DNA from: Latescibacteria bacterium UBA6620 | GTDB lineage: Bacteria; Latescibacterota; UBA2968 | Reading direction: 5' to 3' | DNA: 29,852 nucleotides | Assembly (NCBI GenBank): GCA_002433075.1 | Contig: DJHM01000022.1 | Span: forward strand, 1 to 29,852 | In this document: positions 23,000 to 29,852 of the stretch, one piece after another | Numbering within the stretch: the stretch's first letter is position 1 | How the letters are laid out: each line of letters opens with the position of its first letter | Program-made: the position numbers and the translations under genes | Notes under the pieces: generated by a model | What the model saw: only the letters and a program-made list of their open reading frames with translations | What the model was told of the DNA's origin: nothing | The model's database searches: none

Positions 23000-24937
23000 T
23001 CACCGTTGCTCTTTGACGTTCTGCCAGTGCATTCTCACGCTCATCGCGATGCCCTCAGATGACAACCCCACCTCGTCCAGCAGCATTTTTCTCGGGCCGT
23101 GCTCCACAAACCGATCCGGGAGTCCCAGATTGACGATGCGCTGATTCGGGCGCAGGCGATCCCCAAGATACGAGGCCACGCTCGCTCCGAAACCTCCTTC
23201 GATCGCGTTCTCTTCCACCGTCACGACCAGATCGTGTGTTTCCGCGATCGCCACCAGGCGGGTCAGGTCCATCGGCTTCACGAATCGTGCGTTCACCAGC
23301 GTCGCGTCGATGCCCGTGTCCATCAGAGCCGCCAGGGCCTGACGCGATTGCTCGACCATCGTCCCCGTGGCCAGAACCGCCACCTTGTGACCCTCCGCCA
23401 GCGTCTCCCACGATCCGATCGGCAGTGTCTCCAGCACACGCCCGTCCGTCGCCGGCTTCGGCACGCTGTCTCGAGGGTAACGGATCGCGAACGGCTTGTC
23501 CGATTGCTGGATCGCCGTGTAAATAAGATCGCGCAGTTCGTCCGCGTCCTTCGGCGCAGCGACGATCATGTTCGGAACACACATCAGATACGATAGATCG
23601 ATGCCCCCGTGGTGGGTCGGCCCGTCTTCGCCCACCAATCCGGCCCGATCCAGGCAGAACGTCACGGGAATCGATTGGATCGCCACATCGTGTACGATCT
23701 GGTCGTAGGCCCTCTGGAGGAAGGTCGAGTAAATCGCCACGACCGGCCGCCCTCCCTCGAGCGCCATCCCCGCCGCGAACGTCACCGCGTGCTGCTCCGC
23801 GATCCCCACGTCGTACGTACGATCCTCGAACTCCTCGGCGAAGCCGCTCAACCCGGTCCCCTCGATCATCGCCGCCGTAATCGCGCATACGCGGCTGTCG
23901 TCCCGCGCGATATCCCGTATCGCCTCTCCGAACACATCCTGATACCTGGGCAGGGACGGCGCGCTCGATTTCGGTTTGGGTGGACTCAGCGCGTGATACT
24001 TCGTCGATCCCGCACCATAAGGATCCTCCGTCTCCTCGGAGATCGCCCCTTTGCCCTTGATCGTGTGGATATGGAGCAGCGTCGGACCCGGCAGATCCTT
24101 GATGTTCTTCAGCGTATTCACCAGTTCCGGAAGATCGTGGCCGTCGATCGGTCCAAAGTATCGGAATCCCATCTCTTCGAACACGATGCCGGGCACCAGC
24201 ATCCCTTTCAACCCCTCCTCGAATCCACCTATCGCCCGACGCAGGTTCTCCCCCACGACCGGCACCGTCCCTGCAAGGTTCCAGACCCCGTCCTTCACCA
24301 TTTTGTACAGAGGGTCATCCGTAATGCGCTGCCGGATCCGGTTGTAGGTCGGATCCGAGATTATGCGCGTCAGATAGTGCGACAACCCGCCCACGTTCGG
24401 CGAAATCGACATCCGGTTGTCGTTCAGGATCACCAGCAGGTCGCTGTCCGACGCCCCTGCGTTGTTCAGTCCCTCCAGGGAGATTCCGCTCGTCAGCGCC
24501 CCGTCTCCGATCACCGCGATTACCTTGCGCTTCTCGCCCAGCTGGTCGCGCATTGCCGCGAAGCCGGATGCCGCCGAGATCGACGTCCCCGCGTGGCCGA
24601 CCCCGAACGTGTCGTAGGGGCTCTCCGAACGCTTGGGGAATCCGCTGATCCCGTGCGCCTTGCGAATCTCCTTCAAGGCCTCGCGGCGCCCCGTCAGCAC
24701 CTTGTGCCCGTAGGTCTGGTGCCCCACGTCCCACACGATGCGGTCCTCGGGCGTGTCGAACACCGCGTGAAGGGCGACCGTCAGTTCGTTTGCCCCCAGG
24801 CTCGACCCGAAGTGGCCGCCGATCGCCGTCACCACCTCGATGATGTAGGTTCGCAATTCGTCGACGACCTGCTCAAGCTCCTCCAGATCGAGAGAGCGAA
24901 GGTCGGACGGTGATTCGATGGTTTCGAGCAAGGACAT
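23000..24937 (-). CDS. dxs: 1-deoxy-D-xylulose-5-phosphate synthase
   Basis: A 645-residue thiamine-diphosphate enzyme that joins pyruvate and glyceraldehyde-3-phosphate, the first step of the MEP isoprenoid pathway. Motifs in order are GGHFGSSLGANEL (40-52), DVGHQTYGHK (70-79), the cofactor motif GDGALTSG with NDN (144-151 and 172-174), FGPIDGHD (261-268), and DVGIAEQHA with catalytic Glu381. The C-terminal transketolase domain is complete and length is normal. ATG at 24937 is chosen because it gives the standard start of the family just before SPSDLR, although no strong ribosome-binding site is seen; an in-frame ATG at 24973 is possible. The 196 bases between its stop and the small basic gene show no feature. 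Divergent from the M20 peptidase gene. Confidence 0.96.
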   Translation of the reverse strand: MSLLETIESPSDLRSLDLEELEQVVDELRTYIIEVVTAIGGHFGSSLGANELTVALHAVFDTPEDRIVWDVGHQTYGHKVLTGRREALKEIRKAHGISGFPKRSESPYDTFGVGHAGTSISAASGFAAMRDQLGEKRKVIAVIGDGALTSGISLEGLNNAGASDSDLLVILNDNRMSISPNVGGLSHYLTRIISDPTYNRIRQRITDDPLYKMVKDGVWNLAGTVPVVGENLRRAIGGFEEGLKGMLVPGIVFEEMGFRYFGPIDGHDLPELVNTLKNIKDLPGPTLLHIHTIKGKGAISEETEDPYGAGSTKYHALSPPKPKSSAPSLPRYQDVFGEAIRDIARDDSRVCAITAAMIEGTGLSGFAEEFEDRTYDVGIAEQHAVTFAAGMALEGGRPVVAIYSTFLQRAYDQIVHDVAIQSIPVTFCLDRAGLVGEDGPTHHGGIDLSYLMCVPNMIVAAPKDADELRDLIYTAIQQSDKPFAIRYPRDSVPKPATDGRVLETLPIGSWETLAEGHKVAVLATGTMVEQSRQALAALMDTGIDATLVNARFVKPMDLTRLVAIAETHDLVVTVEENAIEGGFGASVASYLGDRLRPNQRIVNLGLPDRFVEHGPRKMLLDEVGLSSEGIAMSVRMHWQNVKEQR

Positions 24938-25202
24938 ATATGATCGGATTTCGTAAGCAATTGTCGCAAGCATCCGCGCCCGTCGATACAGTCCTGCCGG
25001 TCGGCAGAACCACTCGGGGACACGGTGACGAGGCATAGTTGATCGGGACATACTAAAGGTAGAACAAACTACGGACAAAGAGAAAACGTTGGATTCGCGC
25101 TTGGTTCCAACCTGCGACGCACCCATACTATGCGGGCTCGCGACGGTTCGGGCCTGCCGGATCTCGACCGTACCCGATTAGACACCTGAACGGAAGGTTT
25201 GG

Positions 25203-26381
25203 ATGCAGGATTTCGAAACGCAACCCGTCGACGACCTCTTCGATCTGATTCCCATCGAGGGCCCTCCCGCCGCCGAAGCCGCCGTCGCCGATCGCCTGCG
25301 CACAGCCCTCGTCTCCCTCGGCATCCCCGAATCCGCCCTTTGCACGGACCGGGCGCAGGATCAGAGCGAGTACGGCGGAAACACTGGCAACCTCATCGTT
25401 CGTTTCGACGGGCACGGACGCGGCGAACGATGGATGTTCAGCACGCATATGGACACTGTCCCGGATGCCGTCGGCACGCGACCCCGCGTCGAAGGCGACG
25501 ACATCGTCAGCGACGTCGAAGGCAAGGCCCTCGGCGGCGACAACCGCGCCGGGTGTGCCGTCCTGCTCCAGGTTGCCAGATCCCTCGTCGCTCGTGACGG
25601 CGACCATCCCGCCGTCACCCTCGTTTTCTTCATTCAGGAAGAAGTCGGACTCGTCGGCGCTCGCGGTCTCGATCTGGACCTCGTCGGATCGCCGCGCCCT
25701 TCGTGCGCCTTCAACTTCGACGGTGGCGCTCCGGACGAACTCGTCACGGCCGTCATCGGCACCGAGCGCTTCGTTATCGATATCGAAGGGATCGCCGTTC
25801 ACGCCGGTTCACGACCCGAGCAGGGCGTGTCCGCCGCCACCCTCGCCGGCATTGCCATCGGCGAGCTGCAGCGCGAAGGATGGGTCGGGCGGATCCAGAG
25901 GCCCGAGGGCGAAGGCTCCGCCAACATCGGCACAATCCACGGGGGCACTGGCACCAACGTCGTCATGCCCCATCTCAACATCCTCGCCGAAGCCCGATCC
26001 CACAGCCCCGAGTTTCGACGGACCATCATCGACACCTGGAAAGCGGCGTTCGAACGGGCTGTCGCCACGACGCCCAGCAGCGTAGACACCCGCGGCGCCG
26101 TCGCATTCTCTCCCGGCCCTACCTACGAACCGTTCGCCCTTCCGGATGACGCTCCGGTCGTGCGTGCCGTCGAGGCCGCCGCCGCAAAGTGCGGACTCGA
26201 AACCCGAAACGTCATCAACAACGGTGGAATGGACGCCAACTGGATCGTCGCCCACGAGATCCCGGCCGTCACGATCGGCGTGGGCCAAAGTGGGGCCCAC
26301 ACCCCCCAGGAACGCCTGAACCTTCCTCGTTTCCGAACCGCGTGCCGACTCGCCGTCGCCATCGCAGATTCACACACCTGA
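25203..26381 (+). CDS. M20-family metallopeptidase (PepT/ArgE type)
   Basis: A 392-residue cytoplasmic di-zinc hydrolase. Metal and catalytic residues are visible as STHMDTVPD (H82, D84), GGDNRAG (D113, bridging), and QEEVG (E146 base, E147 ligand), with a later Asp in FNFDGG and a C-terminal His in SGAHTPQE. The lid/dimerisation domain begins near GIAVHAGSRPEQG. The pattern is closest to tripeptidase T and related aminopeptidases, though amino-acid deacylases share it. GGAAGG precedes the ATG. The next gene starts 81 bases downstream on the same strand, with a GC-rich hairpin-like stretch in the gap, so co-transcription is uncertain. Confidence 0.93.
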   Translation: MQDFETQPVDDLFDLIPIEGPPAAEAAVADRLRTALVSLGIPESALCTDRAQDQSEYGGNTGNLIVRFDGHGRGERWMFSTHMDTVPDAVGTRPRVEGDDIVSDVEGKALGGDNRAGCAVLLQVARSLVARDGDHPAVTLVFFIQEEVGLVGARGLDLDLVGSPRPSCAFNFDGGAPDELVTAVIGTERFVIDIEGIAVHAGSRPEQGVSAATLAGIAIGELQREGWVGRIQRPEGEGSANIGTIHGGTGTNVVMPHLNILAEARSHSPEFRRTIIDTWKAAFERAVATTPSSVDTRGAVAFSPGPTYEPFALPDDAPVVRAVEAAAAKCGLETRNVINNGGMDANWIVAHEIPAVTIGVGQSGAHTPQERLNLPRFRTACRLAVAIADSHT

Positions 26382-26462
26382 CAACGACAGACATACACCG
26401 CTGAAACTGAGGGGGTTCATATCGCCCCCCGCGAAGCGAAGGACTATAGATGGAGCCCCTGT

Positions 26463-27629
26463 ATGAGTGACTTGCGGATCGGTGTTATCGGTGCGGGAGG
26501 GCGAGGGGGCGTGGCTCGTCACGCCCACCATCCGGGCGAGGGATCGCGCATCGTGGCCTGCTGCGATACGGTCGCGAAGCATCTCGACACCGCTCGTGAC
26601 CGATACGGCGAGGACATCTTCTGCACCGACGATTACAACGCACTGCTCGAACGAGACCTCGACGCCGTTTTCGTCACCACCCCCGACTTCCTCCACGAGC
26701 CCCACGCCCTGGCTGCGATCGAAGCCGGTCTCGCCGTCTATCTTGAAAAGCCGATGGCCATCACGACCGACGGATGCGATCGTATCCTCGAAGCCGCGCG
26801 TCGAAAAAACGTCCGGCTGTATCTCGGCCACAACATGCGCCATATGGCCTTCGTCCAACAGATGAAGCAACTGATCGACGACGGCGTGATCGGCCAGGTC
26901 AAGACCGCTTGGTGTCGGCACTTCGTCGGGCACGGCGGCGACTTTTACTTCAAGGACTGGCACGCCGATCGAAGACTGAGCACGGGCCTCCTCCTCCAGA
27001 AAGCCGCCCACGACATCGACGTCCTCCACTGGCTTTGCGGATCCTACACGCGACGCGTGAACGCCCTTGGCAACCTCGCCGTCTACGGTGACATCACCGA
27101 CCGTCGCGCGCAGGACGAGCCCTGGGACGCCAGCGTGAACACCGACCACTGGCCGCCTCTCTCGCAAAAGCGTCTCAACCCTGTTGTCGACGTCGAAGAC
27201 CTCAGTATGCTGCAGATGGAGTTGCACAACAGCGTGCTCGCCTGCTACCAGCAGTGTCACTTCGCGCCCGATTACTGGAGGAACTACACCGTCATCGGGA
27301 CCGAAGGTCGGATCGAGAATTTCGGGAACGGGGAGGAAGGAACGACCATCAAGCTGTGGAATCGGAGGGCGGGATGGAATCCCGATGGAGATGAGACTTT
27401 CGAAATGGACCTCGAGAAGGGCAGTCACGGCGGTGCAGACCCGAAAATCGTCGCCGAATTCGTGCCGTTCGTTCGCGAGGGCGGCCCGATCCACACTTCC
27501 CCCGTCGCCGCGCGCTACAGCGTCGCCACGGGCTGCGCGGCCACCGAATCCCTACGCGACGGCGGCACACCCCGGGACGTGCCCAAACTCGATCCCGAAC
27601 TCGCCGCCTACTTCGACGCCGATTCGTGA
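26463..27629 (+). CDS. Gfo/Idh/MocA-family oxidoreductase, second copy
   Basis: A 388-residue NAD(P)-dependent sugar or polyol oxidoreductase. The Rossmann motif is GVIGAGGRGG at residues 7-16, the family Lys lies in YLEKPMA, and KAAHDIDVLHWLCG supplies the substrate-side His region. It differs clearly from the minus-strand copy at 4.5-5.6 kb in its glycine motif and C-terminal domain, so the two are not recent duplicates. GGAG lies about eight bases before the ATG. Its stop overlaps the 3' end of the convergent broken carboxypeptidase by 22 bases. It follows the M20 gene on the same strand. Substrate cannot be told from sequence alone. Confidence 0.93.
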   Translation: MSDLRIGVIGAGGRGGVARHAHHPGEGSRIVACCDTVAKHLDTARDRYGEDIFCTDDYNALLERDLDAVFVTTPDFLHEPHALAAIEAGLAVYLEKPMAITTDGCDRILEAARRKNVRLYLGHNMRHMAFVQQMKQLIDDGVIGQVKTAWCRHFVGHGGDFYFKDWHADRRLSTGLLLQKAAHDIDVLHWLCGSYTRRVNALGNLAVYGDITDRRAQDEPWDASVNTDHWPPLSQKRLNPVVDVEDLSMLQMELHNSVLACYQQCHFAPDYWRNYTVIGTEGRIENFGNGEEGTTIKLWNRRAGWNPDGDETFEMDLEKGSHGGADPKIVAEFVPFVREGGPIHTSPVAARYSVATGCAATESLRDGGTPRDVPKLDPELAAYFDADS

Positions 27630-28765
27630 TGCAGCAGCATCTCGGCCACCTTCTCGAACACATCCACCCCGCATCGCGTACCGGCGTGTCGCCCTGACGT
27701 GCCATTGTTGAGCTCGTAAAACGCGTGCGGAATGCCGAACCGTTTCGCCATCTAGTAGCAAAGCGTGTTCGGACGATGGATGCTTGCCCGCTCGTGCGTC
27801 GAAGCCGCGGTCGTCTTCAATCGGAGCGTGTCGCACAGCGCCTCGTAAAGCCGACGTTGCCCTCGTCCCGAAAGAGGGATCGGTCCTCGACTTCATACCA
27901 TCCGTGATACGGATACTCGCTGTTCAGTTGCCAGCCGGTGTAGGCGTGGAAATTGATCCACAGCGCCGGTTTTTCTTCCCGGATCCACGACCAGAACAGT
28001 CGACTCTCGTGGGCTTCGGGCTTCGGGCTCCGCGCTGTCCGGATCGTCCCCAAACGCCCGATACATATCCAGCCCCTCCGCGTTGAAGGCGCTGTTCCCC
28101 GCCACGTTCCCATCCGGGTTCATGATCGGTACCACATAGACCTCGACCTGCTCGCGCAACCGCTCAGCGGTCGCCAGGCGCGACGACACGAAGTCGGCGA
28201 TCCCGGCCGCCGCCCACACCCCACCGTGTTCGTGCGGATGCTGACCCGCCACACACATCACCTTAGGCTTCCCCGGTGTCCCCGCCTTCAACCCAACCAC
28301 GTCGCGACCCTCGACCGTCGTCCCCATCGAGAACGCCTCGCACCGGCCTGCACGTTCGTCGCTCATCTCCGTGAGAAAAGCCGCCACTTCGATGTAGGGC
28401 GCCACGTACGTTTCTGCCACCCGCAAGCGCTGATTCGCCTCGACCAGAACACGCAGCGTGATGTGTCCGTCCGTGGCTTCGGGCAACTGCCCTCTCAGCG
28501 GTCGATACCGATGAAACCCTTCCGGTCGAATCCAGATCGTCGTCGGGAACACGCGACCGAATGACGTCGGCTCCCCGAACTTCGAATCCTCCCGCACTTC
28601 CACGGTCACTTCGGTCGCCGCACCGTCGTTGATCAGGTCGAAGCAGAAATAACTCCCGTAGCCCGTCTGCATATCCGCCTCGACCTCGAACCGAAAGCGG
28701 GAGTTCCCCAGTCGTTCGATCGCCTTCCCGTTTCCGCACTCGAAATCCGTCGTCAGCTCGATCAC
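27608..28765 (-). pseudogene. M14 zinc carboxypeptidase (CCP-like), multiply disrupted
   Basis: The intact 5' part has an N-terminal beta-domain as in cytosolic carboxypeptidases, then the zinc motif HPHE in GQHPHEHGG, followed by VPIMNPDGN. At 28014-28027 a 7-bp sequence (CTTCGGG on the plus strand) is duplicated in tandem; removing one copy restores the frame into HESRLFWSWIREEKPALWINFHAYTG, which holds the third zinc-ligand His. Near 27850 one T appears missing from GGCTTT(T)ACGAG; correcting it continues the protein. A TAG at about 27752-27754 then interrupts CY-Q-MAKRFGIPHAFYELNNG, the region of the catalytic Glu. The restored stop is at 27608 and the length about 385 residues. Three independent lesions make a real pseudogene likely. 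It begins 27 bases after the PhyH gene stop on the same strand. Confidence 0.82.
28014..28027. repeat. 7-bp tandem duplication causing a frameshift
   Basis: CTTCGGG occurs twice in immediate succession inside the M14 carboxypeptidase gene. Deleting one copy gives a continuous frame with matching protein sequence on both sides, so the duplication looks like a replication-slippage mutation. Confidence 0.75.
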
Positions 28766-28792
28766 GTTCGCAACACCTCGTGCTCCGTTCGT

Positions 28793-29591
28793 CTACGCGA
28801 AATCGGTGGACTGTTGGAAGCGCTGCACCGGGTATCCGTCCCCCGTCGGCACTTCCCCCACAGGGTTGTGCCCGTGCCGATCTTCGCCCCGCGCCAGATA
28901 CGACTCGAACGTCGGCCAGACCGAAAGATCGCATTTCACGTGGGTCGGGCTGAACCGCATCGTCAACCCCACCCGCCGTCGTCCAGAGGTGCTCGCGTTC
29001 GACCCGTGGATCAGGCGATCGTCGTGGAGCGAAATTTCGCCCGCCTTTAGATCGATTGTCACCACGTCGTCCGGCGAGAACCTCGATGCGTCGATCGACT
29101 GGTCGAGGACGTTCTCGTCTCCCTCGATCGTGTCGTGATCGAACATCCCCGCCTCGTGGCTTCCCGCCACCACCCGCATCGCCCCGTTCTCTTCATCCGA
29201 ATCGTAGAACGCCAGCCACACCGTCACCGTATCGTGGGGCGTGAGCGGCCAGTACTGCGCATCCTGATGCCACGGAACCTCCGACGTCATCCCGGGCAGC
29301 TTGCAGAAGAACTGTCCGCCCCACTGGAAAAAGTCCGGCCCGAGAAGATCCTCCACGTAATCGAGAATCTCGGGCGTCCGGCACAGATCGTAGAACCACC
29401 GGTTCGCCTTGTGCCAGTTGTTGACCAGGTTGATGTCCGACCCTTCCGGCATCAGCGACAGCAGGTGGTCGAATCCCGACTGCAATTCCGCAACCGAAGC
29501 CTCGTCGAACACCGGGAGGTTCTTCACGTAACCCCGTTCCCGATACTGCTGTTTCTCTTCCTCCGTCAGTCTGCGCGCACAGGTTTTCATC
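28793..29591 (-). CDS. PhyH-family dioxygenase, third copy
   Basis: A 265-residue protein of the phytanoyl-CoA dioxygenase family. The iron ligands are H108 and D110 in PWHQDAQYW and H195 in LIHGSNAS, with the 2-oxoglutarate Arg in the following GRRR (204-206). The core strands VTVWLAFYDSDEENGAMRVV and GEISLHDD are typical. Two ATGs are close together; the one at 29591 is preferred because GAGGA touches the earlier ATG at 29597 but sits six bases before this one. It stops 27 bases before the broken carboxypeptidase, probably one transcript, and diverges from the nitrilase-family gene at the right edge. Substrate unknown; family-wide roles are hydroxylation of small molecules. Confidence 0.92.
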
Positions 29592-29745
29592 GTCATTCCT
29601 CGCAAAGGTGGGTTCCGGCCTCCCGTAGATAATCGATCGCCCATCCGCCGTCAACGTCGCTTCGGCGCTCCTTGCCTGCCCTGTGGGACGGACCTACCTT
29701 CGTGCGGCGTTTCGGAGCCGACCCGCGAACCGATCGGAGAATCCG

Positions 29746-29852
29746 TTGTCCCTTACCGTTGCAGGCTATCAGATGGCCGTCACCGGGGACGTGGCGTCCA
29801 ACACTCGAAAACTGCTCGACGCCGTCGAGCGCGCCGCTAGCGACGGGGCCGA
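29746..29852 (+). CDS. Carbon-nitrogen hydrolase (nitrilase superfamily), 5' end only
   Basis: The frame from the TTG at 29746 reads to the window edge without a stop. VAGYQMAVTGDVASN followed by an amphipathic helix RKLLDAVERAASDGA matches the first strand and helix of nitrilase/amidase family proteins (usually .VA..Q......D...N...). GGAGA lies six bases before the TTG. Catalytic Glu, Lys and Cys lie beyond the window, so the family call rests on 35 residues only. Confidence 0.65.
   Translation, partial: MSLTVAGYQMAVTGDVASNTRKLLDAVERAASDGA

Noticed and set aside
23609..24913. 434-codon frame antisense to dxs
   Set aside because: dxs is unmistakable on the other strand; the antisense product is Arg-rich and featureless.
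1..29852. CRISPR arrays, complete insertion sequences, prophage or defence islands
   Set aside because: No spaced direct repeats, no transposase or integrase, no capsid or restriction genes were found.

Overview
The window looks like a GC-rich, free-living or host-associated heterotrophic bacterium of the Latescibacterota/Poribacteria type. This placement is an inference from gene content: three phytanoyl-CoA-dioxygenase (PhyH) family genes, two Gfo/Idh/MocA oxidoreductases, several TIM-barrel sugar isomerase-like proteins, a secreted FGE-sulfatase-fold protein with an N-terminal dockerin, and a DUF6785-type polytopic membrane protein. No rRNA or other phylogenetic marker is present except dxs, so the taxon remains a guess.

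Layout. 1-1.3 kb: a compositionally distinct, more AT-rich end holding a partial secreted HEXXH metallopeptidase and a glutathione S-transferase stub. 1.5-3.4 kb: an HI0933-family flavoprotein, a truncated membrane-protein fragment and a cluster of three tRNAs (Asp, a Leu-like tRNA with anticodon AAG, and Gly). 3.5-7.5 kb, minus strand: a metallophosphoesterase/TIM-barrel fusion, a 77-residue flagellin remnant that keeps only the two ends of flagellin, a Gfo/Idh/MocA oxidoreductase and a frameshifted M23 peptidase. 7.6-9.9 kb, plus strand: a secreted ankyrin-repeat protein and a stand-alone response regulator.

9.9-19.7 kb is a divergent metabolic locus. The minus arm runs from a SelA-like PLP enzyme through a TIM-barrel protein and a broken membrane-anchored PQQ-type beta-propeller to a mannonate dehydratase-like enzyme. 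The plus arm is a tight operon: PhyH dioxygenase, DapA-family lyase, a second PhyH dioxygenase and the dockerin/FGE protein. A 15-bp hairpin lies in the control region just before the first PhyH gene. The enzyme set suggests breakdown of sugar acids or amino-sugar acids through 2-keto-3-deoxy intermediates, but no substrate can be read from the sequence.

20-25 kb: an Ada-type metal-binding protein, a DUF6785-like membrane protein, a strong terminator, a small very basic protein and dxs (isoprenoid precursor synthesis). 25.2-29.9 kb: an M20 peptidase and a second Gfo/Idh/MocA oxidoreductase on the plus strand, facing a minus-strand pair (PhyH, then a broken M14 carboxypeptidase), and the first codons of a carbon-nitrogen hydrolase at the right edge.

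A recurring theme is gene decay. Six loci are broken or truncated: the GST stub, the tRNA-adjacent membrane fragment, the mini-flagellin, the M23 peptidase, the PQQ protein and the M14 peptidase. Some lesions are single-base and could be assembly errors. The M14 lesions include a clean 7-bp tandem duplication, and the flagellin has lost its whole centre, which looks like real mutation.
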